DNA of 64,000 nt from Mycobacterium sp. MS1601. Its GTDB lineage: Bacteria; Actinomycetota; Actinomycetes; Mycobacteriales; Mycobacteriaceae. The translations under genes were made by a program, and so were the position numbers. The notes under the pieces are model-generated. The model was not told the origin of the DNA, made no database searches, and saw only the letters and a list, made by a program, of their open reading frames with translations. Each line of letters starts with the position of its first letter. Within the stretch, counting starts at the first letter, position 1. The stretch covers positions 124,001 through 188,000 of the forward strand of contig NZ_CP019422.1 in the NCBI RefSeq assembly GCF_001984215.1, given 5' to 3'. Below, piece after piece: positions 42,854 through 51,577 of the stretch.

Positions 42854-43879
42854 ATGAAGGAGGTTGCGTGGGAGCGCTTCGCTGACGTTGGCGCGCATGA
42901 GCAGGGTCGGCGATGGTTACAGTTCACGGCCAATATCGGGCGCGCCCCCAACACGATCGACGCCTACGGTCGGGCGCTGCAGGATTACTTCACCTACTGT
43001 GTGGCGGCAGGTGCTGATCCCGTTACTGCGCGAGGCGACGTCGTGGCGGCCTGGATCGGGGACATGCGCACACGCGCCCGCGACGACGGCGGGGCGTGTG
43101 GATTGTCAGACGCGACGGTGCAACAGCGGGTCGTCGCGGTCCGCGGATTCTACGACTTCCTCGTCGAAGATCAACTCCGCGAGCGTAACCCGGTTCGGCG
43201 GGGACAGGCGGGCCGCCGCGGGAAACAACCGCGACGAGGCTTGGTCGGCGTGGCCCATAAGGCTCCGTGGATTCCCGACGAGCACGCGTGGGGGCGCATC
43301 CTGGAGGCTGCTACCTCCGACACGCTGCGCAACCGCTTGATGCTCTGCCTGGCCTACGACGGGGCCCTGCGTCGCGAAGAATTAGTGTCGCTGCGCATCG
43401 GTGACTTTGAGCCGGCGTGGTCTCTGATTCACGTGCGAGCGGAGACGACCAAGTCCCAACGCGCCAGGACTGTGGCGTTCGGGGCGACCTCAGCGCAGCT
43501 GCTGGTGGTCTACCTGCGCCAGCGCACTGATACGTTCGGCAAGGTCGACGGTGCCCTGTTCCTGAGCACGTCCCGCCGTAATCTCGGGGCTGGAGTCGGT
43601 GCCTCGGCATGGTCGAAAGCTGTCACTGCTATCGCCGGGCGGGCCCAGGTGCCCGAGTTGTCTACTCACACATTGCGGCACCTCAGGTTGACGGACTTGG
43701 CGCGGGCCGGATGGGACATCGACGAGATCGCGCAGTACGCCGGGCACCGAGACCTCTCCACCACCCTGACCTACCTCCACCTGTCCGGCCGCGAGCTGGC
43801 CGCGAAGTTCCACGCCGCCTCCGCCTCCCTGCACGTCGACCAAGAGCGGCGACTGGCCGCTCTAGTTTCGATGTGGTGA
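42854..43879 (+). CDS. Tyrosine recombinase, TnpA-like
   Basis: A 341-aa integrase with an N-terminal SAM-like domain (about 15-115). The catalytic residues Arg173 (GALRREEL), His272/Arg275 (THTLRHL), His298 (AGHRD) and Tyr307 (LTYLH) are all present. ATG 42854 is the first in-frame ATG near the conserved N-terminus; the frame stays open upstream to 42713 without similarity. The stop overlaps the next gene by GTGA. Confidence 0.9.
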   Translation: MKEVAWERFADVGAHEQGRRWLQFTANIGRAPNTIDAYGRALQDYFTYCVAAGADPVTARGDVVAAWIGDMRTRARDDGGACGLSDATVQQRVVAVRGFYDFLVEDQLRERNPVRRGQAGRRGKQPRRGLVGVAHKAPWIPDEHAWGRILEAATSDTLRNRLMLCLAYDGALRREELVSLRIGDFEPAWSLIHVRAETTKSQRARTVAFGATSAQLLVVYLRQRTDTFGKVDGALFLSTSRRNLGAGVGASAWSKAVTAIAGRAQVPELSTHTLRHLRLTDLARAGWDIDEIAQYAGHRDLSTTLTYLHLSGRELAAKFHAASASLHVDQERRLAALVSMW

Positions 43880-46095
43880 TCATGCTGACCGATGACGAAA
43901 TCCCCGTATTAGCTAGGCTTTTCGACCACAGAAGCCCGCATTTCAGCGCCCCCACCACCCGCGCGTTGCACCGCCTCGTGAACCCCGTGACCCCGCTGCT
44001 GACGGGGTGGCGGCCCGACATTGCCGGGCGGGCACGCAGCCACCTCCTGCGACGCGTGCACATCGAGCAACGCCCTTACTGGGAATGGGACGCACAGATA
44101 TGGCGTGACCTGGCGACCGTGGACTCGAGCACCAAGCTCGGCGCCCCAATAACCGCCATCGCCAACGTCGTCGCCGGACACCGCACTTTGCACCACGACG
44201 TCAGGGTGTCCGTACGAACCACCGCCGGGCTGGCCTACGGCAAACCCGCTGTAGAGGCCGCAATCGCCCACGTCCAGGACACCCTGCGCAGGTGGGAGGT
44301 CTCCGAACACACTCGCGGCAGCCAAGTCGCCGCGGCCACGTGCGACCTCCTACTGTGCAGCGGCACCGCCACCCTCACCGATCTCACCGAGGACACCGTG
44401 GCCGCACTGGCCGACTTCTACGGCAACGGGGCCCGCCGTAGGGGGCTGATCAAACTGTCCCGCGTGTTGGCGCACGACGGCATCCTGCGGGCACCGGTAG
44501 CTCGCAATGCCCGTCAGCGCGGGCCACGCCAACAAACGCTGGACTCCGCTCCGCACGAGTGGGTTCAGTGGGCTCTGCGATGGCGCAACGCGACCACTAT
44601 CGAACCCGGTTCGATCCGCGGAAGATTCGCCATCATCCTCATTGCCGGGCGCTGGGCTGCCGAAAAGCACCCCGAGGCCCTCGAACCGCATCTGTGGACC
44701 CGTGACATCGCCGCCGAGTACGTCGCTGACACCCTCAACGCCACCCACGGTCAATGGGCCGGCTGCAACCGCGACACCCGCAGAACCGGACAGTCTTTAA
44801 GCGCGGTGGGAAAAGTCCAACGCATCGACGGCGTACGTGCATTCTTCCTCGATCTCATTGAATGGGAGTGGATTACTCCCCGCTTTGACCCCCGCAAGGC
44901 GCTCGCGGGGCCGCTGTCGGTGCGTGCACAACTCGGTCCGAATCCGCGCATCATCGACGATGCATCTTGGGCCAAACTGATGGCTGCCGGATTAACCGTC
45001 GAGGCCACGGATCTCAAGGTATATGGCAGCACTGCTGCCCGTGCCGCGAGCTCAGAACATCGCACCTACTACCCGATCGAGATGGTCCGCGCGTTGATCG
45101 GCGTCTGGCTGTTCGCGGGCCTACGCATCGACGAGATCCGCCGCTTGGAGCTGAACTGCGTCCGCCGTGACGAGGGACGCGACGACAAGACCGGCGCACC
45201 ATTTCCGATTTGCCTCCTGCACGTCCCGGCAAATAAGACCAGCAGAGCATTCAGCAAGCCGGTTGACCCTCTCGTCGGTGAACTCATCGACGCATGGCGC
45301 GCCATCCGCCCACCTCAGCCTGACCTCATCGACCGCAAGACCCGACAACGGCAGCAGTTCCTGTTCTGCGTGCGCGGCGAACTCATCGGATCGTCCTATC
45401 TCAACGCCCACTTGATCCCCGTGCTGTGCCGCAAAGCCGGTATCCCCGAACATGACTCACGCGGTGCCCTGACCAGCCATCGTGCCCGCGCCACCATCGC
45501 CACCCAATTGCTGAACGCACCAGAACCGCTCTCGCTGGTCGACCTTAGAGAATGGCTGGGCCACAAGCACGACTCCAGCACCCGGCACTACGCCACCATC
45601 TTGCAACGACGCCTCACCGCCGCCTACAAGAAAGCTGACTACTTCGCCCGCAACGTCCGCACCATCCAGGTCCTCATCGACCGGGAGACAATCATGACCG
45701 GCGCTGCCGCCGACGGACAACCGTGGAAGTACTACGACCTCGGCGACGGGTACTGCACCTACGACTTCTTCGCGAAATGTCCTCACCGCCTTGCCTGCGC
45801 TCGCTGCCCGTTTTACCTCCCCAAACAGTCTAGCGCGGGCCAGCTACTGTCCGTCAGACACGGTGTTGAACGCATGCTGGAGCAGCTTGCCCTCACCGAC
45901 GACGAACGTTCCGCGCTGCAGGGCGACCGCGACAGCCTGACCCAACTCGCGCAGCGGCTGTCGAAGATCCCCACTCCAGCCGGCCCCACTCCGGAAGAAC
46001 TGGGCACAGTGGCAAGCGCTTTCATAGCACTGGACGAGCTGCGGAAGTCGTTGCCCAGGGGTCATGATGACGAAATCCGCTCGCAGGAAAGCTAG
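43876..46095 (+). CDS. Large tyrosine recombinase, TnpB-like
   Basis: A 739-aa recombinase. A long N-terminal DNA-binding region (about 1-400) precedes a catalytic domain with FAGLRIDEIRRLEL (Arg), LTSHRARATIATQLL (His, Arg), EWLGHKHDSS (His) and TRHYATI (Tyr). A cysteine cluster follows (KCPHRLACARCPFY), typical of Tn554 TnpB, then a coiled C-terminus. GTG 43876 overlaps the upstream stop; ATG 43882 is an alternative start. Confidence 0.9.
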   Translation: MIMLTDDEIPVLARLFDHRSPHFSAPTTRALHRLVNPVTPLLTGWRPDIAGRARSHLLRRVHIEQRPYWEWDAQIWRDLATVDSSTKLGAPITAIANVVAGHRTLHHDVRVSVRTTAGLAYGKPAVEAAIAHVQDTLRRWEVSEHTRGSQVAAATCDLLLCSGTATLTDLTEDTVAALADFYGNGARRRGLIKLSRVLAHDGILRAPVARNARQRGPRQQTLDSAPHEWVQWALRWRNATTIEPGSIRGRFAIILIAGRWAAEKHPEALEPHLWTRDIAAEYVADTLNATHGQWAGCNRDTRRTGQSLSAVGKVQRIDGVRAFFLDLIEWEWITPRFDPRKALAGPLSVRAQLGPNPRIIDDASWAKLMAAGLTVEATDLKVYGSTAARAASSEHRTYYPIEMVRALIGVWLFAGLRIDEIRRLELNCVRRDEGRDDKTGAPFPICLLHVPANKTSRAFSKPVDPLVGELIDAWRAIRPPQPDLIDRKTRQRQQFLFCVRGELIGSSYLNAHLIPVLCRKAGIPEHDSRGALTSHRARATIATQLLNAPEPLSLVDLREWLGHKHDSSTRHYATILQRRLTAAYKKADYFARNVRTIQVLIDRETIMTGAAADGQPWKYYDLGDGYCTYDFFAKCPHRLACARCPFYLPKQSSAGQLLSVRHGVERMLEQLALTDDERSALQGDRDSLTQLAQRLSKIPTPAGPTPEELGTVASAFIALDELRKSLPRGHDDEIRSQES

Positions 46096-46124
46096 ATGGC
46101 GAAGGTTGCCGAGACAGCGTGATC

Positions 46125-46400
46125 GCCACGGAGCTGGCTAAGTCTAAGACGCCCGCTGACCGCAACCGCACCGCCGGTGACTTCGCCGCCGCGGCCACCG
46201 CAGCACCCACCCTCCCCCATGCCACGTGACAGCATCGCCGCCCCGACCGGGCCGAGCCGCCACCCTCACGCCGGGGCAGTCAAAGCCGAGTCCCACTTCG
46301 CTACAGCGGATTTCATCAACCTGCCCCATACCCGCGCCGTCTCGCAACGGCGCGCCAGCTGCTCGCATAATTCGCAGTCGCCGCCGTGCTCATCGGTGGG
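46125..46400 (+). pseudogene. Decayed fragment of Ser/Thr kinase C-lobe and juxtamembrane region
   Basis: Translations in shifting frames give TPADRNRTAGDFAAAATAAP, KAESHFATADFI and HTRAVSQRR. These parallel NPADRYPTAGDFAAAASAAF, RAESHGAAADFI and HTRAVSQRR of the kinase at 17056-18610 (its 17840-18090 part). Nucleotide identity is obvious over about 250 bp with several indels. No complete frame remains. It lies directly after the TnpB-like gene. Confidence 0.75.
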
Positions 46401-46475
46401 CCTTACCCTCGGGGCCGGGTTGGATTGGTCGCATCGGATCGGAGTCAAGCTGACCCCCCCCAACGATCACAGGCT

Positions 46476-46991
46476 CTAGACGATTCGGGCTCTGGAGTGC
46501 ACTTCTTGAGCGATCAGGTACCGAGCTGCGTTGTCTTTAATGTGTTGTCGCTCATCATCTGTAATCTGCCGCCGAACTTTGCCTGGGACGCCGGTAACCA
46601 GGGAGCCCGGTGGAATGTCCGCACCACCTGGTACTAGAGCGTTCGCGGCGATCAAAGTTCCCGCCCCGACTACCGCCCCGTTAAGGACAGTGGCTCCCAT
46701 GCCGATGAGGACATCGTCGCCAATGGTGCAGGAATGGAGTATGGCATTGTGGCCCACGGACACTCCGCTACCGACCACTAGTGGCGCCCCTGCGTCGACG
46801 TGCAGGACGCAGCCATCCTGAATGTTGCTGCGGTCGCCGATAACGATCGAATCGAAGTCGCCTCGTACAACTGCGTTGTACCAAATTCCCGCTTGCTTTC
46901 CTACGCGGACTTGTCCGATTACGGCGGCACTGGTGGCGATCCACGCGGTGGCGTGGACATCGGGAAGGTGATCGTCTAAAGCGATGTTCAT
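46476..46991 (-). CDS. Gamma-class carbonic anhydrase family protein
   Basis: A 171-aa left-handed beta-helix protein with hexapeptide repeats. The three zinc/iron histidines are visible in VLHVDAG and VGHNAILHSC. NAVVRGDFDSIVIGDRSNIQDG matches the CamH/YrdA/PaaY-type subgroup. ATG 46991 is chosen where the conserved start lies. Members hydrate CO2 or act as acyl-CoA thioesterases. It is the last gene of a minus-strand group with the flavoprotein (47147) and Nramp transporter. Confidence 0.88.
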   Translation of the reverse strand: MNIALDDHLPDVHATAWIATSAAVIGQVRVGKQAGIWYNAVVRGDFDSIVIGDRSNIQDGCVLHVDAGAPLVVGSGVSVGHNAILHSCTIGDDVLIGMGATVLNGAVVGAGTLIAANALVPGGADIPPGSLVTGVPGKVRRQITDDERQHIKDNAARYLIAQEVHSRARIV

Positions 46992-47146
46992 CGTCGCCCT
47001 TCTGGTAGTCGTAGGTCCGAAGCCTCGCCTACTTCTTCGGTGGGCGCTTTTCGGCACCGCGTGCCGAAGTGCTGACAGGCGTTGGCAGTACGACGGTCCC
47101 GCCCAATCAGGGTGACTGGTTGGGCGAGACCGTCGCGGCGCTGGCG

Positions 47147-48769
47147 TTATCGTGGGTCGACGAGTACGCCTGGATTCATGATGCCGCTTGGGTCGACTGT
47201 CTTTTTCACCGATTGCAGCGCCGAGGCGAACAGGTCGGGGCGCTGTTGGTCGTACCAGGGTCGGTGGAAGCGGCCGACAGCGTGATGGTGGGTGATGGTT
47301 CCGCCTGCTGCTAGCACTGCCTCTGACGCCGCGGCTTTAATTGCCGCCCATTGTTCGACCTCGGCGCCGTGCTTGGCGGGAGCCAGTACGGTGTAGTACG
47401 GGGCGGGGCCGTCGGGATACACGTGAGTGAACCGGCAGGCCACCACGCCGTCACCGCACTCACGTTTAGCAGCCCGAGTGGTAGCTTCCACTACTCGGGC
47501 GTGCAGTTCGGGAAATGCGCTCCATGTGCATGCGGTCTCGAACGTTTCTCGCATGACGCCCATGCGGGTGTAGCCCTCTTTGTAGTACGGTCCCCGGACG
47601 AAGAAGTCGCGCCACCTGCCGGCCGCCCCGGAATGACCGGCGTCGGGCGACGAAACGCCCTGTAGCGCTTCAGCGGTGACCCGGCCACCGTGCTGGGCGC
47701 AGATCTCCGCGGCGCGCTGCATCCATGGCTGGAGCTCGTGGTCAGCGGACTCAAAGGCCAACACGAGAATTGAATCCGAGTCTGAGGCACCCGAGAGCAG
47801 GCTTTCGGTGGGATCAAGGAGTCGACAGTTCGCGGGGTTGAGACCTGACTGCGACAGTTCGCGGATCGCGTCTACCGCCTTGGTGAAGTCAGCGAATGGC
47901 ACCGACGTGGCCACCTTGTGGGTTGGCTTGTCCTGCAGGCGCATCCAGGCCTCAGTAATGATGCCGAGGGTACCTTCAGAGCCAATGAACATGCGGTCTG
48001 CCGACACGCCTGCCCCGTCGCAGGGCAGGCGACGAGTTTGCATGGTTCCCGAAGGGGTGACGACCCGCATGGCCTGCACGGAGTCGTCGATCTGGGTGAT
48101 GCCGGTGGCGAAGTGTCCTGCGGCACGTGTGGCGATCCATCCACCCAGGGTGGAGAACTCGAAAGCTTGGAGGAAGAAGCGCATCGACAGTCCGTGTGGG
48201 CGCAGCTGATTTTCCATGTCGGGCCCGAGGACTCCACCCTGTATGAGCGCGGAACGTGATGTGTGGTCAATCTCGAGGACTTTGTTGAGATGACGGAGGT
48301 CGATGGTGATTGCGCCGCGGTAGTCGCCGGAGACGATGGGTTCGATGCCTTGGGCCACAGAGGATCCGCCGCCGTAGGGCACCACCGCGACAGTATTGTC
48401 ATGTGCCCAGTCGAGGATTGAGACGACGTCGTTTTCATCGGTGGGGAATGCAACGAAGTCCGGCGGATTGTCGAACTTGCGTTCCAGTCCCCGCACAAAG
48501 TCACCCAGATTCTTACCGAGAGTGTGCTCGGCACGGGTCCATGTGTCGGACTTGCAGATGTTGGCCAAGGTTTCGGGGGGCGTTACGCGTGGTTCGCGGA
48601 GTTCGATTTCGTCGATTGTCGGCGCTTTGGCAAGGTCGTGGATAGCGAAGCCAAACTTGTCCCGGATCATGTTTCCCAGGTCGTGCACCTCTGAGTCGGT
48701 GATACCGGTGTCGGCGAATCCCCACCCCCAGAATTTGCGAGTTCGCAAGTCCAGATCCTGCGTGGCCAT
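47147..48769 (-). CDS. FAD-binding oxidase, alkyl-dihydroxyacetonephosphate-synthase-like
   Basis: A 540-aa VAO-fold flavoprotein. The FAD-binding domain has VAVVPYGGGSSVAQG, and FSTLGGWIATRAAGHF and GSEGTLGIITEA follow. The C-terminal domain has ACRFTHVYPDGPAPYYTV and GGTITHHHAVG; the HHH motif is a hallmark of AGPS-type enzymes. It ends with DPSGIMNPGVL. Ether-lipid synthesis is not expected here, so it may oxidise a 2-hydroxyacid or act on another substrate in the glycolate region. It starts 57 bp after the Nramp gene, probably in one operon. Confidence 0.85.
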   Translation of the reverse strand: MATQDLDLRTRKFWGWGFADTGITDSEVHDLGNMIRDKFGFAIHDLAKAPTIDEIELREPRVTPPETLANICKSDTWTRAEHTLGKNLGDFVRGLERKFDNPPDFVAFPTDENDVVSILDWAHDNTVAVVPYGGGSSVAQGIEPIVSGDYRGAITIDLRHLNKVLEIDHTSRSALIQGGVLGPDMENQLRPHGLSMRFFLQAFEFSTLGGWIATRAAGHFATGITQIDDSVQAMRVVTPSGTMQTRRLPCDGAGVSADRMFIGSEGTLGIITEAWMRLQDKPTHKVATSVPFADFTKAVDAIRELSQSGLNPANCRLLDPTESLLSGASDSDSILVLAFESADHELQPWMQRAAEICAQHGGRVTAEALQGVSSPDAGHSGAAGRWRDFFVRGPYYKEGYTRMGVMRETFETACTWSAFPELHARVVEATTRAAKRECGDGVVACRFTHVYPDGPAPYYTVLAPAKHGAEVEQWAAIKAAASEAVLAAGGTITHHHAVGRFHRPWYDQQRPDLFASALQSVKKTVDPSGIMNPGVLVDPR

Positions 48770-48826
48770 AGCTAACCTCTTTCTTTGGTAATGAGTCCCG
48801 GCAGCGGGGCTCGGTTTGTTGTCTGC

Positions 48827-50154
48827 TTAGAACAGGCCGACGATGAGCCCGTAGGCCGCCCACAGACCAATACCGCCGACGATGACCAAGATGACGTTCT
48901 CCCACCACTTGTTGGTGTACCCGGGCAGCATTCGGCGTTTGTCGTTGGTGACGATGAGGGTGCCGACGATGATGACCGGCGCCATAATTCCAGCGGTAGC
49001 GCTCCCAGCGACGGTCATGGCAACTACATCAGGAAAGACCGGTAGCGCGAACAGGATAGGTACGCAGACCATAAGGCCGAGCTGCACCGCGCGGAACGCG
49101 CGCGTTCGGTCGAGGGGGATGTCGGTGTTCTTGCGAGAGGGGAATGCGTGGTTGATTCCGCTGAAGAAGATTTTCGTGTAGCCGCGCGCGTAGCTGGTGA
49201 AGGAACAGAACGCGGTCATCATCAGCCCGAGCCACAACAGCCATGGACCGATCGGGCCAAGGGCCAGGGTCATCATGGTACTGAGGTCATCGAGGGTGGC
49301 GATCTGAATGCCGGCGGGGCGCAGGACTTCAGCTCCGACGACCCAGATGGACAGGTTGACCACCACGACGGCGAGGACGCCGCTCAACAGGTCGACTCGC
49401 TGCATCTTGAGGAATTCCGGCCCCTTCCAACCTTTGTCGCGGATGAACTCCGGATACATGAGGTTGCCTGCGGATCCGCCTACGGCCCCGATGATGGCGG
49501 CGGCTACCAGTAGTGTGGCGAACGCGCCGGTGTCCGGGGGGCCGAGAACGCGAGGCCGTGCACGATGTCGCGGGGATTCGGTTGGGACTTGATTGCGGCA
49601 TACAGGAACACGGCCACAAGAATTGAGACTTTGATGCGGGCGATGATCTCGAGAATGGAGTACGCCTTTGGCCGCGTCAGGACCAGCCACCCGATCGCGG
49701 CGGCGAATACGGTCCACATGAAGGGACCCCAGGTGGCTCCACCGAAACCGCGGAATAGGTGGAACAGGGCGTTGCCGACCATGGCGACCATGTAGGTCTG
49801 CAGAATGAACCCGCTCACCAATGCGAGGGTGCCAACCAGGAGTGGCAGCTTCTTCCAGACGGCGCCGAATCCTTCGATGATGGTTTGGTCGCCCACCGCG
49901 TTGCATAGACCGTACTTGGCGATCGCACTGGTGAAGAAAAACCGGCTCAGTAAAGCCAGACCGAGCGCCCACATGAGTGAGTATCCATAGTTGGCCCCGG
50001 CCACCGAGGAGTCGACCAGATCACCGGCGCCCATCCAAGCCATGCTTACCAGCAAGCCTGGTCCGATTCCTCGGACGTAATCGGTCCATTTGCGGGGTGG
50101 TACCGCCGCCGGCGTTTCCGATAAGTCCCGGGCGACACGCGACTTCGTTGTCAT
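48827..50154 (-). pseudogene. Nramp-family divalent metal transporter, one frameshift
   Basis: The N-terminal part (start ATG 50154 behind GAGGAG) has GPGLLVSMAWMGAGDLVDSS and several membrane helices, and ends at 49504 after an out-of-frame tail. The C-terminal part continues in another frame from about 49540 to 48827 with GAVGGSAGNLMYPEF and further helices. One extra C in the coding-strand C6 run (plus-strand G run 49536-49541) restores SAPPDTGAFATLL and one frame of about 442 aa. Nramp-type proteins import Mn2+ or Fe2+; this branch lies beside organic-acid genes, so another substrate is possible. Real decay and sequence error cannot be told apart here. Confidence 0.8.
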
Positions 50155-50768
50155 CGACAATCTCCTCGAAAGAATCTCCTCAGGCGCCGTACCTGGGGAA
50201 GGGCTGGTGCGCCACCGAGGGCCTCTCAAGAGTTACCGGTAGAGACATCCCGTGCTGATGGTCAGTCCATCATGGCGCTCTGAGGAGACTATGACGTGGA
50301 TCACGTCAATGCAAGCCCCAATATCGAATGGTGATTCCATGCTTTCGCATGGTGGAAGTTCTATCCTGGGAAGGGTGGTGTGCCGCACCACTTGGTCACG
50401 CACGCGGAAGGGGGAGTCAGGCCGCGCACTGGCGCGATCGTGAGCACCGATCGCCGATTCTCGGCATGTGGAGCATCGACCAATCTGAGGTGAGCGGCTG
50501 ATTCGCGACCACGGGTCTGGTGCCGTGTACCCCTTTGACCTGGAGGCTTGCGGTTGGATCGTGTTCCGGCGCGCCGATGTGCGTGGTGGACAGCTTGGCG
50601 TCGACGACGCTCATGCGCTTGCCCGTAGCCTCACCCGGTTTCGCCGCCAGGGCCATCAGGGAAATACAAGATCATTCATGGCGTTTCGTAGGCCCGAACG
50701 TCGGAGGAAGTAAACTTGATGGTCGGGGAGGCAAGGCCGTAGCATGCCCCCTCCGGTGCCGCTGAGTT
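50155..50768. other. Intergenic stretch upstream of Nramp gene
   Basis: About 610 bp between the Nramp gene and the FadR regulator. It holds two palindromes: a perfect 7-3-7 at 50292-50308 and a shorter CCATG...CATGG at 50337-50352. Small open frames at 50417-50713 have no motifs. Confidence 0.4.
50292..50308. promoter_or_regulatory. Perfect 17-bp palindrome (TGACGTG-GAT-CACGTCA)
   Basis: A 7-3-7 perfect palindrome 138 bp upstream of the Nramp start. Its length and symmetry suit a dimeric regulator site controlling the minus-strand transporter-flavoprotein-anhydrase group. It differs from the TGGT-N3-ACCA site near 51552, so a different regulator may bind. Confidence 0.55.
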
Positions 50769-51518
50769 TCAGGATTCGTTTCGGCGTTCGGCGTCGGGGT
50801 AGGTATGGCGTAAGTGGTTGCGTAACGCGGCGGCGGCTGCGTCGCCGTCGCCGGCGGCAACGGCGTCCAGGATGCTCCGATGCTCAATTTGGAGCGTTTG
50901 TGACACCGAGTGCCACGGCCCGAGGGAGCGCATGGCTGCTAGCCGGTGGCGTTCCACGGTGTCTCGGAGCGCTCCCGTGAGGTATGCAATCAGACGGTTG
51001 CCGCTGGCCTGTGCGAGGCCGGTATGGAAGACGGTATCGAGGGCGTTGAAGCGCAGAATGTCGATGTCGGATCGCTCCATCAGCTTTAATGTTCGGGCTA
51101 GCGCCTCAACCTCGGTGGGGGTCGCCATCGCAGCCGCTTCGCGCACAGCCCACTCTTCGACGATCAACCGAGTTTGGACAACTTCCAACTCGGAGAAGTT
51201 GCTGAGTCCGATATGCAGGCGAAGCATGCTGGTCAGGGCATCCGAGGGCTCGGTAGCCAGGACCTTGGCCGATTCTGGGCCTGAAGTGATGCGCTCAGCA
51301 ACGATCCCGAGAGCTTCCAGCGAGTGCAGTGCTTCTCGCACAGACGGCCGGCTCACGCCAAGCAACTGACTGAGTTGGCGCTCGCTGGGTAGACGGTCGC
51401 CACGCTGCAGACCGCCGTGACGGATGCGTTCTTCAATCTGCTCAATAACCAGCTCGTGCACGCGGGACCGCCGAACCTTGGTCCATCCACTGATATCGGA
51501 ATTTTCTTGCACCGTCAC
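50769..51518 (-). CDS. GntR/FadR-family regulator of glycolate genes
   Basis: A 249-aa protein with a winged helix (RLPSERQLSQLLGVSRPSVREALHSLEALG, split here as two motifs RLPSERQLSQLLG and SRPSVREALHSLEALG) and an FCD domain (VVQTRLIVEEWAVREAA, FHTGLAQASGN). It resembles GlcC/LldR-type regulators. It starts at GTG 51518, divergent from the CoA-transferase-glcDEF operon, and the gap holds a perfect FadR-type site. It probably represses or activates that operon in response to glycolate or a related acid. Confidence 0.9.
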   Translation of the reverse strand: MTVQENSDISGWTKVRRSRVHELVIEQIEERIRHGGLQRGDRLPSERQLSQLLGVSRPSVREALHSLEALGIVAERITSGPESAKVLATEPSDALTSMLRLHIGLSNFSELEVVQTRLIVEEWAVREAAAMATPTEVEALARTLKLMERSDIDILRFNALDTVFHTGLAQASGNRLIAYLTGALRDTVERHRLAAMRSLGPWHSVSQTLQIEHRSILDAVAAGDGDAAAAALRNHLRHTYPDAERRNES

Positions 51519-51527
51519 GACGGAAAG

Positions 51528-51562
51528 CTTACCGTGTAAGACCTAACATGATGGTCTTACCA
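51528..51562. promoter_or_regulatory. FadR-type operators between regulator and glc operon
   Basis: CTTAC-CGT-GTAAG (51528-51540) and TGGT-CTT-ACCA (51552-51562) are perfect palindromes, the second matching the classical TGGTnnnACCA FadR consensus. GTAAGACC (51536-51543) and GGTCTTAC (51553-51560) also form an 8-bp inverted repeat. They fill the 59-bp gap between divergent starts at 51518 and 51578, so binding would control both. Confidence 0.75.
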
Positions 51563-51577
51563 ACAGGAGTTACCTCG

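Larger units (their letters stand above)
42854..46095 (+). mobile_element. Tn554-type pair of tyrosine recombinases (TnpA/TnpB-like)
   Basis: Two overlapping recombinase genes in the order small (341 aa) then large (739 aa, C-terminal cysteine-rich region), as in Tn554 tnpA-tnpB. Element ends are not resolved. A decayed kinase fragment follows directly, and a decayed copy of the large recombinase lies in the same orientation at 63085-63735. Confidence 0.75.
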
